Notes: a model not told the origin generated them from the sequence alone. Positions 17,474 to 26,495 are shown, counted from the stretch's first letter. The stretch is DNA of 64,000 nucleotides from JAUUSJ01 sp964439395 (GCA_964439395.1 CAYTNV010000002.1:124001-188000); one strand, 5' to 3'. Made by a program: numbers and translations.

Positions 17474-18493
17474 ATGAGAACAACTGCCATGAGAGGAAAA
17501 CAAAGTGTAGAATTTTTAGAGCCAGTTTATATAAAGTCCGCTGCCTCTGTCGTTGGACAAAAAGAAGGAGAGGGTCCATTAAAAAATACATTTGATATGA
17601 TTGTGGAGGATCCCTATTTTGATACTCAAAGTTGGGAAGAGAGCGAGAGTAAATTTATGAAGACGGCAGCGGAGATTGCGATAAGAAAGGCTGATTTACA
17701 AAAGGAAAATATTCGCTATGCGTTTGCGGGAGATTTGCTTGGCCAATTAATTGCCACATCTTTTGGAATGATGTCTTTGGAGCTGCCTCTTTTTGGTGTC
17801 TACGGGGCTTGTTCTAATATCGGAATGGCCATATCATTGGCCTCTATGACCACTTCAGCGGGATTTGCTGATTATACACTGGCAGTAAGCTCCAGTCATT
17901 TTGGAAGTGCCGAAAAACAGTTTCGTTTTCCATTAGAATATGGTAATCAAAGACCACTCTCAGCTACATGGACTGTGACAGGAAGTGGAGCTTTTGTTAT
18001 TGGCAGAAAGAAGACTAAAATAAAAGTGCGAGGAATTACGACAGGAAAGATTGTGGATTATGGGATTAAAGATGCACAAAATATGGGTGGTGCCATGGCT
18101 CCTGCTGCCAGTCATGTCATTTATCAATGCTTAAAAGATTTTAATTTTCAGGTAAATGATTTTGATAAGATTATTACAGGAGATTTGGGAGAAGTTGGAC
18201 AAGAAATTTTATGTAAACTATTAAGGGAAAATGGATATGCAATTCGCGATAAGCATATGGATTGCGGCATGGAAATCTTTGATAAGGAAACACAAAATAC
18301 GAATTCAGGCGGTTCAGGATGCGCCTGCAGTGCAGTTGTATTAGCGGGATTTATCTCAGATAAAATAAGAAAGGGCGAATGGAAAAGGGTACTTTTTGTT
18401 CCTACAGGTGCTCTTTTGTCTACGGTAAGTTTTAATGAGGGAAAATCTGTGCCGGGTATTGCACATGGAATTATATTAGAAAGTGAGGCGTAA
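17474..18493 (+). CDS. spoVAD: stage V sporulation protein AD
   Basis: The soluble thiolase-fold SpoVA subunit that binds dipicolinic acid. The 339-residue protein has the family stretches FAGDLLGQLIATSFGM, FGVYGACSNIGMAISLASM and GSGCACSAVVLAGF. It has the ketoacyl-synthase fold but in this family acts as a binding protein. The start ATG 17474 abuts the spoVAC stop. The gene is followed by spoVAE with a small gap. Confidence 0.95.
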   Translation: MRTTAMRGKQSVEFLEPVYIKSAASVVGQKEGEGPLKNTFDMIVEDPYFDTQSWEESESKFMKTAAEIAIRKADLQKENIRYAFAGDLLGQLIATSFGMMSLELPLFGVYGACSNIGMAISLASMTTSAGFADYTLAVSSSHFGSAEKQFRFPLEYGNQRPLSATWTVTGSGAFVIGRKKTKIKVRGITTGKIVDYGIKDAQNMGGAMAPAASHVIYQCLKDFNFQVNDFDKIITGDLGEVGQEILCKLLRENGYAIRDKHMDCGMEIFDKETQNTNSGGSGCACSAVVLAGFISDKIRKGEWKRVLFVPTGALLSTVSFNEGKSVPGIAHGIILESEA

Positions 18494-18497
18494 ATAT

Positions 18498-18854
18498 ATG
18501 GAATATATAAAAGCGTTTATTGTCGGTGGAATTATCTGTATGTTAGCTCAGATTTTAATGGAAAAGACAAAGTTGCTTCCAGGAAGAATCATGGTTATTT
18601 TAGTTTTATCAGGAGTTATTTTGGGAGCAGCGGGAATTTACGAGCCTATTTTAAAATGGGCAGGATGTGGAGCTTCTGTTCCGTTATCTGGATTTGGTTA
18701 TAATCTCTGGAAAGGAATGAAAGAGGCAATTGGGGAATATGGATGGATTGGGCTATTTAAGGGAGGTTTTCAATCAGCGGCAGTTGGAACTTCGAGTGCA
18801 CTTGTTTTTTCCTATTTGGCTTCTTTAATTTTTCAACCTAAGATGAAAAAATAG
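18498..18854 (+). CDS. spoVAE: stage V sporulation protein AE
   Basis: A third integral-membrane SpoVA subunit (SpoVAEb type, 118 residues). It shares the SpoVAC fold, with the loop GCGASVPLSGFGYNLWKG replacing the homologous loop in SpoVAC. I use ATG 18498, spaced nine bases from AGTGAGG; the GTG at 18483 is inside spoVAD and the ribosome site. It closes the spoVAC-AD-AE operon, followed by a shared terminator with the convergent PBP gene. No spoVAEa, spoVAF or gerA-type gene follows. Confidence 0.92.
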   Translation: MEYIKAFIVGGIICMLAQILMEKTKLLPGRIMVILVLSGVILGAAGIYEPILKWAGCGASVPLSGFGYNLWKGMKEAIGEYGWIGLFKGGFQSAAVGTSSALVFSYLASLIFQPKMKK

Positions 18855-18882
18855 GATACAAATATAGGAGTAATGCCAAAGG

Positions 18883-18929
18883 AAAAGGTTGAATATACGC
18901 TATTACTTTTACGTATATTCAACCTTTTT
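18883..18929. terminator. bidirectional terminator between spoVAE and the PBP gene
   Basis: AAAAGGTTGAATATACG at 18883-18899 pairs with CGTATATTCAACCTTTT at 18912-18928. The A4 and T5 flanks let it work on both strands, serving spoVAE and the convergent PBP gene. Confidence 0.95.
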
Positions 18930-18980
18930 GGTTTTAGAAAAATAGTAATATCTATTCCTCATTTTTTTCGCTTTGCTATC

Positions 18981-21659
18981 CTAATCAGACTCTTCTGCTG
19001 TTTCATCGGAGTTTTTCTCAGAAGTACTTGTAGAAGAAGTTTTCTTTTTATTTTTAGAAATTTCAGATATAATTTTTTTAGTGATAGAATGATCTTCTGT
19101 ACAATACTGTGATTCCAATTTGGATGGGAGAAGTTTATCAGCATCCAGAGTATTTAGTTGATCCTCTTCCATCGTTGCTAGATATACTCTCGTATATAAT
19201 TTATCTTTTGGACAAGTCTTCTTTGCTAATAGGTTAGAAGATTCACATAGAGTAACTTTGATATGGACATCACAGTATTCTGTAGGTTCTGTTCCTTTTG
19301 CAAAATATTCTTTTCGAATTTCATTTTTTATGCCACTAGAGCTGTCTGGATCAATCTCATGGTCACAAACACCATTGATAGCAAGCTTTCCAGATTTAGA
19401 GCAGATATAGGCACTTGTAATATCGTCGCAATCGTCAAAATCTTTTATTTTTAGTTCCTTTACAGAAATAATTTTATCCATAATAGATTTCCATATTTTT
19501 TTATGGTAGTCTTCGCTGGAAAATTCCTTGTTAATATCATATCCCATCCAGATAGAGGCTGTATAATATGGGGTATAGCCAGTAAACCAAGAGTCTACAT
19601 TATTAGAAGTCGTTCCTGTTTTTCCGGCAACTGGCATATCAGAGGAGAGAGAAACTGCAGTTCCAGTTCCATCTGTCACAACCCCCTTCATTACATCAGT
19701 CAAGAGCCAAGCAGTGCTAGATTGCATTACCTTTTTTTTATTTTGATCGCTTTGTAAAATAATATTGCCATCTGCGTCTACTACTTTTGTAAAAAGAGTC
19801 GGTTCAATATATTGACCATTATTTGCAATTGCAGCGTAGGCTCCAGTTAATTCTAAGTTTGTCACACCCTCTGTAATGCCTCCGAGGGCGAGCGGTTGGA
19901 TAATATCAGAGATAATTTTCCCAGTATTTTCATCTGTCTCTTTTTCTACTAAAGTGGTAAAACCAAGAGAGAGCAAATAATCATACCCAGTTTGAGGAGT
20001 GGACTTCATAATCGCTTTGGCAGCTACTACATTAATAGAATCCTTAATAGCATTTCGCACTGTAGTTAGTCCTTGATATTGTCCATCCCAGTTTTTTACC
20101 TTTTTTCCAGTATCCACATATTCGTAAGGAGCATCATCAAAAATGCTGGCCAAAGTGATTGTTTGATTATCGAGTCCTGGAAGGTAGGCTGCTAAAATCT
20201 TAAACGTAGAACCAGGCTGACGGGTTGTCTCAATCGCACGGTTTAAAAAGATGCTAGAGTCTTCTCTGTCACGGTCACTGCCTCCAATCAATGCTCTCAC
20301 TTCGCCAGTTTTTTGTTCAATTAAAGTAAAAGAAGTCTGAGGTTGGAGCATAACAGAAAAACGCTCTACAGCAGATTGGTCTCCCTCTTTCTCAAGGCTT
20401 TCTTTAAACTGGTCGCATGCTTTTCTTGCCGACTTTTTATTTTTATAAATAATATCATAGTCGGGATCATTTTTTAGTTTGCGAAAATAAGACTGTACGT
20501 CATATTCAGAATAATTTTCCTCTGTACCGTCTTCTCTTGTAATAGTTAAGCGGTACGTAAGTGATACATGGGTATCCTTTGGATAATAATCTGGGTCGTT
20601 TATAATATCTGTACAGAGTGATTGAATTTCAGTATCTTGTGTGCTATAAATTTTTAATCCGCCTCCGTAAATAAGCTGGTATGCCTCAGTTGCAGTATAA
20701 TTTTTTTCTTCACGTAGCTTATTTACTAAATTTTTTATTAAAGCATCTACAAAGTAGGAGTCAGCAGATTTAGAAGTTTCTTTTGTGTTTACAAGCTTAA
20801 TACGTTTATATACGTCGTCTGCCATAGCAGTTTTATATTCCTCTTCTGAAATTAAATTTTGTTTTAACATATTGTTGAGGACTATAGTACGGCGAGCCTT
20901 ATTTTTCTCTGAATGCTCCAGAGGATCTAGAGAAGAAGGATTTTGGGTGATGGAGGCTAAAACTGCACATTCCGATAAGGTTAAATCCGAGGTGTCTTTA
21001 TTAAAATATAATTTTGATGCGGCTTGAACACCTAAAACGCCCTGTCCGAGATTAATTGTATTTAGATAATTTGTTAATATCTCGTCTTTTGTATATAGTT
21101 TTTCTATTTTTAGGGCGAGATATTGCTCTTGAATTTTTCTCTTGACTTTGTCGGTAGTATTGTTTTCGCCACCTGCATTAAATATATTATTTTTTATAAG
21201 CTGTTGAGTGATAGTGCTAGCTCCTTCTTTGAGAGAAAAACTTTTGATATTTGAGAAAATGGCACGCGCAATTCCTTTTAAATCAATTCCATTATGTTGA
21301 TAAAATCTGGAATCTTCTATAGCTATAAATGCATTTTTCAAATTAGTAGGCATCTGCTCCGAGGAAATGATGACTCGGTTTGATTGATAGTTTGATAGTT
21401 CTTTAATTACTTCTCCATCCATGTCATAGACAATAGATTTTTGTTTGGAAGGAGTTAATGCGTTTTGTGTAAGACTTGGTGCATCTCGGATAACGTCATG
21501 AATAATAAAAGCACCAGTAATTATGGCAAGGATACAGAGTATAATAACAAAAAATAAACAGTATCGGCCAAAACGAACAAAACGCTTTGTCTTACTTTTT
21601 TCTTTGTAGGAATTAATTTGCTCTTGTTTTTTTATAGTGGATTTTTTATCGTAATTCAT
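18981..21659 (-). CDS. class A penicillin-binding protein (PBP1a family)
   Basis: A bifunctional peptidoglycan synthase of 892 residues. One transmembrane anchor (about 30-52) is followed by a GT51 glycosyltransferase domain (AIEDSRFYQHNGID catalytic Glu, then GASTITQQLIKN). The transpeptidase domain has SxxK in RQPGSTFKILAAY, SxN in SINVVAAK and KTGTT. A cysteine-containing extension follows from about residue 750 (DDITSAYICSKSGKLA, then LLAKKTCPKDK) and a Ser/Thr/Glu/Lys-rich tail ends the protein. AAGGAGGATCACT precedes the ATG at 21659, and a TGgTATACT extended -10 lies about 30 bases further upstream. It is transcribed alone, convergent with spoVAE. Confidence 0.94.
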   Translation of the reverse strand: MNYDKKSTIKKQEQINSYKEKSKTKRFVRFGRYCLFFVIILCILAIITGAFIIHDVIRDAPSLTQNALTPSKQKSIVYDMDGEVIKELSNYQSNRVIISSEQMPTNLKNAFIAIEDSRFYQHNGIDLKGIARAIFSNIKSFSLKEGASTITQQLIKNNIFNAGGENNTTDKVKRKIQEQYLALKIEKLYTKDEILTNYLNTINLGQGVLGVQAASKLYFNKDTSDLTLSECAVLASITQNPSSLDPLEHSEKNKARRTIVLNNMLKQNLISEEEYKTAMADDVYKRIKLVNTKETSKSADSYFVDALIKNLVNKLREEKNYTATEAYQLIYGGGLKIYSTQDTEIQSLCTDIINDPDYYPKDTHVSLTYRLTITREDGTEENYSEYDVQSYFRKLKNDPDYDIIYKNKKSARKACDQFKESLEKEGDQSAVERFSVMLQPQTSFTLIEQKTGEVRALIGGSDRDREDSSIFLNRAIETTRQPGSTFKILAAYLPGLDNQTITLASIFDDAPYEYVDTGKKVKNWDGQYQGLTTVRNAIKDSINVVAAKAIMKSTPQTGYDYLLSLGFTTLVEKETDENTGKIISDIIQPLALGGITEGVTNLELTGAYAAIANNGQYIEPTLFTKVVDADGNIILQSDQNKKKVMQSSTAWLLTDVMKGVVTDGTGTAVSLSSDMPVAGKTGTTSNNVDSWFTGYTPYYTASIWMGYDINKEFSSEDYHKKIWKSIMDKIISVKELKIKDFDDCDDITSAYICSKSGKLAINGVCDHEIDPDSSSGIKNEIRKEYFAKGTEPTEYCDVHIKVTLCESSNLLAKKTCPKDKLYTRVYLATMEEDQLNTLDADKLLPSKLESQYCTEDHSITKKIISEISKNKKKTSSTSTSEKNSDETAEESD

Positions 21660-21832
21660 AGTGATCCTCCTTCTTTATATAGTATACCAAAAAATGGACA
21701 TTTAATAAAGAAAAAGTACAGAAAAAACAAAGGTCGAAAATGGAAAAATTATGAAAGAAGAATACGAAGGAAAAAAATAGAATTTCTTTTTATATTTGTT
21801 ATAATGAGAGAAAAGATAGGGGGGAATGCGAA

Positions 21833-22108
21833 ATGTGGAAAACATTTCTTGGAAAGAAGAAAATAGGGGAGAGAAGATGGGTCCATTACTATATGACAAG
21901 ACGGAGGAGAAATATTTATGGAGTTTTAGTTCTTTCTTGCTTAGATCAAAGTGGAGAAAGTATAGTAGAGTGGGAATGGATTGATGGATTAACTAAGTCG
22001 CGGGAGGAGGCGGAAGAAATAGGATTGCAATGTGAACAATATTTAGTTACTCCTATAAATATTGCGGAAAGTTTAGACGAAATCATGGAAAAGAGAGAGT
22101 TTTTCTAA
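21833..22108 (+). CDS. small uncharacterised protein, DUF6514-like
   Basis: A 91-residue, mostly acidic protein with a basic N-terminus. The core (YGVLVLSCLDQSGESIVEWEWI, followed by REEAEEIGLQCEQYLVTPINIAESLDEIME) resembles DUF6514 small proteins of Firmicutes, in which a helix ends VTPxxLxDVVED; function unknown. It has its own extended -10 promoter (TGtTATAAT, -10 at 21800-21805). A G-rich ribosome site precedes ATG 21833. It is divergent from the PBP gene. Confidence 0.65.
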   Translation: MWKTFLGKKKIGERRWVHYYMTRRRRNIYGVLVLSCLDQSGESIVEWEWIDGLTKSREEAEEIGLQCEQYLVTPINIAESLDEIMEKREFF

Positions 22109-22170
22109 AAGAAAGATAATTCCTGCGTTGCAAAGTGAATTTTTATAAGGTATAATCAAACAAAATAGGA

Positions 22171-22240
22171 AAATGAAAGTCTGATTGTTCCGTACCTATA
22201 GTATTTTTGCAATCACTGCTGTATTCGTATAGCAATGGTA
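22171..22240 (+). repeat. interspersed degenerate repeat, copy 1
   Basis: This segment shares AAATGAAAGT, GATTG-TTC, CTATAG, TTTTTGCAAT and TCACTG in the same order and nearly the same spacing with 50284-50351. The rest of the 264-base gap upstream of yigZ has TCTGTCAA/TTGACAGA inverted arms at about 22268 and 22324 and two copies of TACTTATCC; no gene or known RNA was recognised. Confidence 0.5.
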
Positions 22241-22372
22241 TAAGTTCAATAACGAAATCAAAGATTTCTGTCAATACTTATCCGTATTATTTTGTTATGT
22301 ACTTATCCAGTTTAGTCTATACATTTGACAGAGGCTTTCTATAGTAAGAACTGAACTAGGAGAAGTTTATTT

Positions 22373-23026
22373 ATGAAAGATACGAGAGAGTATATATTAT
22401 ATCGAGGAGGAAGCGGAGAGATTACAGAAAAAAAATCTCGCTTTATTTCACATATTGAAAGAGTAGAGACGGTGGAGGAGGCGGAATCCTTTATTGAGCA
22501 AATAAAGAAAAAATATTGGGATGCCAGGCATAATTGTTATGCATTTTTGGTTGGAAATGATATGCCAAAAAGTAGATGCAGCGATGATGGAGAGCCAAGT
22601 GGAACGGCAGGAAAGCCAATGCTTGAGATACTTACATCCCATAATTTATATAATATCGTTGTCGTTGTGACAAGATATTTTGGAGGAACTTTACTTGGGA
22701 CAGGAGGATTAGTGAGAGCTTACCAGGAGGCGACGAAGGAAGGCTTAAAAAACTGTATTATACTGCAAAGACTAAGGGGAAGTTTTTTAAAAGTGCAAAT
22801 TGAGTATACGGAACTTGGAAAATTTCAGTATACGTTAGCGGAGGCAGAAATTCCAGTAATGGGAATAGATTATGCAGAAAAGGTAAATATTTCTATCATT
22901 GTTCCAGAGGAAAAAGAAAATAAAATAAAAGAAAAAATAATAGAGATAACAAAAAATACAGCGAAGATTCAGGAGGAGAGAAAGGTTATCTTTGGATTGG
23001 ATAAGGGAGAAGTTATCTTATTATGA
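22373..23026 (+). CDS. YigZ/IMPACT family protein
   Basis: A 217-residue protein of the UPF0029/IMPACT family, found in most bacteria with unclear function (nucleic-acid or translation related by structure). The N-terminal domain has the signature SRCSDDGEPSGTAGKPMLE and GTLLGTGGLVRAYQEA. The C-terminal DUF1949 ferredoxin-like domain spans about 140-205. The ATG at 22373 follows AGGAGAAG. It is a single gene with no operon partner. Confidence 0.9.
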   Translation: MKDTREYILYRGGSGEITEKKSRFISHIERVETVEEAESFIEQIKKKYWDARHNCYAFLVGNDMPKSRCSDDGEPSGTAGKPMLEILTSHNLYNIVVVVTRYFGGTLLGTGGLVRAYQEATKEGLKNCIILQRLRGSFLKVQIEYTELGKFQYTLAEAEIPVMGIDYAEKVNISIIVPEEKENKIKEKIIEITKNTAKIQEERKVIFGLDKGEVILL

Positions 23027-23150
23027 AAGGCTTATTAAAAAGAAGTATAATGGAAAGAGAAGCGTGCCTATAGTGTAAATATATAGATATTCGATGAGGA
23101 AATCTATTAAAATTTAGAACTATTATTAAGAGAATAAAGGGAAAGATACG

Positions 23151-24167
23151 ATGGAGAAGAGGCGAAATTATAAAATTGATAATATAAAAGCATTGCTTAT
23201 TTTTTTAGTTGTGTTTGCTCATAATATGGAGCCTTTTTATAAAGGCTCCATTCGATTTATGTATTTGTTTATCTATTTATTTCATATGCCGTTATTTATT
23301 CTATGTACAGGATATTTTGCCAAATTTAGTATGGACAGAGTAAAATATAAAATTCTCTATCCTTATATAATTTTTCAAGCGGCATATTTATTATTTGAGG
23401 TATTATATTATAAGGAGTCAGATTATCCAATTACTCTGTTCTCGCCATATTGGATTTTATGGTATTTATTTTCTTTTTTCTTTTGGATGATGGCAATGCC
23501 TTTTATAGGGCGTGCATATAAGAAAAGAAAAAATATATTAATATTAATTTTGATATCTCTTATTATAGGGATTGGAATTGGATTTGACAATCAAATTGGA
23601 AGAGATTTTAGTTTATCTAGGACGATGGTATTTTGGCCATATTTTTTATTGGGACATGCGATGCGTCAATATGAGGATTGGGACTTATTGCAGAGAAAAT
23701 ATAAGAAGGGTGATAAACAAAAAAGTATCATATTACTTATTTTTATTATATTGCTCTATAGTTTGACGCATAAATATTTAAGTCCAAAGGCTGTATATGG
23801 TGCTTATTCCTATAGTGATTGTGGGATGGATTGGTATATTCGAGTATTTTTATATTTTATGGGAATTTTCATTAGTCTTTGTATTATTATATGGATGCCA
23901 AAAAGGAGAATAGTATTTTCTTATTTGGGACAAAACAGTATGCAAATTTTTTTGCTTCACGGATTTATTATAAAAATACTTCGAAAAATAGATATTTATA
24001 AGTTTTTAAAAGGAGAGATAATGCAGTGGCTCTTCTTAGTGGCGAGTACAGTAGTCTTAGTTATATTTTTGGGCAGCAGCTGGATAAAAAAGAGAATAGC
24101 CCCTTTTATACAATATCCAGGGAAAAAAGGAGGAGAAAATGAGCTTAAAATTAGAAGAATTAGATAG
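23151..24167 (+). CDS. acyltransferase family membrane protein (fucose 4-O-acetylase-like)
   Basis: A polytopic membrane O-acyltransferase of 338 residues with about ten hydrophobic helices. It starts RRNYKIDNIKALLIFLVVFAHNMEP, whose D-x-K-A-L and H in the first helix match the Acyltransferase_3/OafB active-site region. A later FLLHGFIIKIL segment is also typical. Such proteins acetylate cell-surface sugars; the substrate is unknown. The gene overlaps the following M20 hydrolase by 29 bases, so they are coupled. Confidence 0.82.
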   Translation: MEKRRNYKIDNIKALLIFLVVFAHNMEPFYKGSIRFMYLFIYLFHMPLFILCTGYFAKFSMDRVKYKILYPYIIFQAAYLLFEVLYYKESDYPITLFSPYWILWYLFSFFFWMMAMPFIGRAYKKRKNILILILISLIIGIGIGFDNQIGRDFSLSRTMVFWPYFLLGHAMRQYEDWDLLQRKYKKGDKQKSIILLIFIILLYSLTHKYLSPKAVYGAYSYSDCGMDWYIRVFLYFMGIFISLCIIIWMPKRRIVFSYLGQNSMQIFLLHGFIIKILRKIDIYKFLKGEIMQWLFLVASTVVLVIFLGSSWIKKRIAPFIQYPGKKGGENELKIRRIR

Positions 24168-25293
24168 AAAAATAGAAAAAATTTACGAGGAAGCAGTTGG
24201 ATTTCGAAGAAGGCTACATGAATATCCAGAACTTGGAATGGAGGAAATAAAAACTACAGCGGCAATTGTGGAAGTACTAGAAAAATATGAGATTAAGTAT
24301 ACTATTCTTTCTCCAAGTGGCGTAGTGGCTTATGTAGGAAACCCACCTTATAAAAAAGCATTGAGAGGAGATATTGACGCTCTTAAGGTTACGGAACAGA
24401 CAGGTCTATCGTATTGTTCAAAGAGAGAGGGCTTTATGCATGCATGTGGACATGATATGCATACGACGTCTTTATTATATTCTGCTATTTTATTAAAGCA
24501 GATGGAGAATCAACTAAAAGAGGGAGTTTTGTTTGTATTTCAGCCTTCGGAAGAAAATGCCACGGGAGCTAATTTTATTTTAGAGACAGGTGTATTAGAC
24601 GGTGTGGAGGAAATATTTGGAATTCATGTTTTTACAGATATCGAGGCTGGAAAGATTTCTCTCGAGGCTGGTGAGCGAATGGCGAGAACAGATAAATTTA
24701 AGATTAAAGTGGAGGGAGCTGGAGGACATGCTGGGAAACCCCATCAATGTATTGATGCTACAGTGGCAGCGGCCGCTCTTGTATTAAATTTACAGTCTAT
24801 TGTAAGCAGGGAGCTTGATCCAATCGAGACTGCAGTTGTCACAGTGGGAAGCCTGCATTCTGGAACTGCCTATAATATTATATCGGAGGAGGCGTATATT
24901 GAGGGAACAGTCCGAAGTTTCTCTGATGAGACGGCAAAAAAGATTTTGGCTGCGATTAAGAGAATTGCAGAGGATACTGCGAGGTCCTACCGGGCAAATG
25001 CTAAGACAAAGTTTGAGACGGCGGCACATCCACCGCTTATTAATAATAAAGAGATGATAGAGAAGATTAGGATGGTTGCTAGGGAATATTTTGAGGAAGA
25101 CGAGTGGATTCATGTCAATAAAATGATGCTCGGTGAGGATTTCGCAAATTACCAGAAAAAAATGAGAGGCTGTTTTGCATTTGTTGGTGCAGGATGGGGA
25201 GAATATTATCCAAATCATCATCCAAAGTTTAATCCGAGTGAGGATGTTTTAAGACAATGTATTAAGCTATATATTAGTGCTGCAATGGCATAG
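24139..25293 (+). CDS. M20 family metallo-amidohydrolase
   Basis: A cytoplasmic zinc amidohydrolase of the M20D group (hippurate / N-acyl-amino-acid hydrolases), 384 residues. Metal-binding motifs are HACGHDMHT (about residues 100-108) and FQPSEENATGA, with the final His in the C-terminal PNHHPKF. The lid domain starts near GGHAGKPHQCIDA. A strong AAGGAGGAG precedes ATG 24139, inside the end of the acyltransferase gene. The natural substrate cannot be deduced. The pairing with an O-acyltransferase is suggestive of acyl-group turnover but unproven. Confidence 0.9.
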   Translation: MSLKLEELDRKIEKIYEEAVGFRRRLHEYPELGMEEIKTTAAIVEVLEKYEIKYTILSPSGVVAYVGNPPYKKALRGDIDALKVTEQTGLSYCSKREGFMHACGHDMHTTSLLYSAILLKQMENQLKEGVLFVFQPSEENATGANFILETGVLDGVEEIFGIHVFTDIEAGKISLEAGERMARTDKFKIKVEGAGGHAGKPHQCIDATVAAAALVLNLQSIVSRELDPIETAVVTVGSLHSGTAYNIISEEAYIEGTVRSFSDETAKKILAAIKRIAEDTARSYRANAKTKFETAAHPPLINNKEMIEKIRMVAREYFEEDEWIHVNKMMLGEDFANYQKKMRGCFAFVGAGWGEYYPNHHPKFNPSEDVLRQCIKLYISAAMA

Positions 25294-25361
25294 CGGGAAG
25301 TTGCATATATTATATCAAAAAAATATATTTTTAAGTTTTTTAAAAAAATTAAAAAAAAGGG

Positions 25362-25390
25362 TTGACAAAAAAGGATGAAATATGTATACT
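25362..25390 (+). promoter_or_regulatory. promoter of the tRNA cluster
   Basis: TTGACA at 25362-25367, a 17-base spacer and TATACT at 25385-25390, 20 bases before tRNA-Val: a consensus stable-RNA promoter. Confidence 0.9.
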
Positions 25391-25410
25391 TATAAATGTC
25401 AAACGGATAT

Positions 25411-25483
25411 GGGATCATAGCTCAGCTGGGAGAGCATCTGCCTTACAAGCAGAGGGTCATAGGTTCGAGCCCTATTGGTCCCA
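25411..25483 (+). tRNA. tRNA-Val (TAC)
   Basis: Acceptor GGGATCA pairs with TGGTCCC, discriminator A. The anticodon loop CTTACAA gives TAC, and the T-arm is GGTTCGAGCCC. No CCA is encoded. First gene of a short tRNA operon. Confidence 0.96.
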
Positions 25484-25501
25484 TCCTTTTTGATTAAATA
25501 T

Positions 25502-25575
25502 GGCGGAATAGCTCAGTTGGCTAGAGCATACGGTTCATACCCGTAGTGTCGAGAGTTCAAATCTCCCTTCCGCTA
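25502..25575 (+). tRNA. tRNA-Met (CAT), copy 1
   Basis: Acceptor GGCGGAA pairs with TTCCGCT (terminal G-U), discriminator A. Anticodon CAT. The acceptor end is fully paired, unlike initiator tRNA, so it is elongator Met (or CAT-Ile if lysidine-modified). 74 bases. Confidence 0.92.
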
Positions 25576-25577
25576 TT

Positions 25578-25609
25578 AAAAGGGCTATTGCAAAAGTGAT
25601 AGTCCTTTT
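25578..25609 (+). terminator. hairpin after tRNA-Met copy 1
   Basis: AAAAGGGCTAT pairs with ATAGTCCTTTT (one G-T). The T-run is short, so read-through into the second tRNA-Met is possible. Confidence 0.65.
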
Positions 25610-25644
25610 ATAAGGCTAGTTTATCTAGCAAAGTTTCATAATAT

Positions 25645-25818
25645 GGCGGAATAGCTCAGTTGGCTAGAGCATACGGTTCATACCCGTAGTGTCGNNNNNN
25701 NNNNNNNNNNNNNNNNNNNNNNNNNNNNNNNNNNNNNNNNNNNNNNNNNNNNNNNNNNNNNNNNNNNNNNNNNNNNNNNNNNNNNNNNNNNNNNAGAGTT
25801 CAAATCTCCCTTCCGCTA
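25645..25818 (+). tRNA. tRNA-Met (CAT), copy 2, interrupted by assembly gap
   Basis: The left part (25645-25694) and right part (25795-25818) match copy 1 exactly, and the join would be seamless if the N run were removed. The two parts may instead belong to different copies in a longer tandem array collapsed in assembly. Confidence 0.75.
25695..25794. other. 100-base N gap
   Basis: Exactly 100 N, the usual placeholder for a gap of unknown size. It falls inside a tRNA repeat, so hidden tandem copies are likely. Confidence 0.99.
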
Positions 25819-25820
25819 TC

Positions 25821-25855
25821 AAGGCTATCGTGGAAAATGATAGCCTTTTCTTTTT
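25821..25855 (+). terminator. terminator of the tRNA cluster
   Basis: AAGGCTATC at 25821-25829 pairs with GATAGCCTT at 25839-25847, followed by a T-rich tail. Confidence 0.9.
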
Positions 25856-25949
25856 ATTTGAGAAAATTAATTATGGTAGATACTTGACATAAAAAAGAAA
25901 ATAGTGAATGATGGAAAGAAAAACTAAGATAAACATAAAGGAGAAAAAA

Positions 25950-26495
25950 ATGAGAGTTGGAATGGGATATGATGTGCATAAACTAGTAGAAAATAGAAAG
26001 CTAATTTTAGGAGGAGTGGAAATTCCATATGAGAAAGGACTTCTTGGACATTCGGATGCGGATGTTTTAGTACATGCAATTATGGATGCCCTTCTCGGTG
26101 CGGCGGCGCTTGGTGATATCGGAAAGCATTTTCCAGATAATGACCCAGCCTATAAGGATGCAGACAGTATGCGGCTTTTAGCAGAGGTAGGGAGATTAAT
26201 TAGTGAGCAAAATTATGTGATTGAAAATATCGATGCCACAGTCATTGCTCAAAGACCAAAGCTCGCTCCATATATTGATAAGATGCGAGAAAATATTGCG
26301 AATATACTTGGGCTTTCCAGAAATCAGGTAAATGTGAAAGCAACGACAGAGGAAGGACTTGGATTTACAGGAATAGGAGCTGGAATTAGCTCTCAGGCAA
26401 TCTGTTTGCTCGGGACGGTGGATAATTATATTTATGAAAATGTTTTGGATGAGGGAAGGAGTGGATGTGCTTCCTGCCCAGGATGCAAAAAGTAA
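25950..26495 (+). CDS. ispF: 2-C-methyl-D-erythritol 2,4-cyclodiphosphate synthase
   Basis: The MEP-pathway enzyme making the cyclodiphosphate intermediate of isoprenoid synthesis. It begins MRVGMGYDVHKLVENRK with the metal-binding DxH, then GHSDADVLVHAIMDALLGA (second metal His and family signature) and ends its core with ATTEEGLGFTGIGAGI. ATG 25950 follows AAAGGAG; the frame from 25908 is rejected. At 181 residues it is about 20 longer than usual, with a C-terminal tail ending CASCPGCKK (Cys-x2-Cys-x2-Cys). No other MEP genes are nearby. Confidence 0.96.
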   Translation: MRVGMGYDVHKLVENRKLILGGVEIPYEKGLLGHSDADVLVHAIMDALLGAAALGDIGKHFPDNDPAYKDADSMRLLAEVGRLISEQNYVIENIDATVIAQRPKLAPYIDKMRENIANILGLSRNQVNVKATTEEGLGFTGIGAGISSQAICLLGTVDNYIYENVLDEGRSGCASCPGCKK

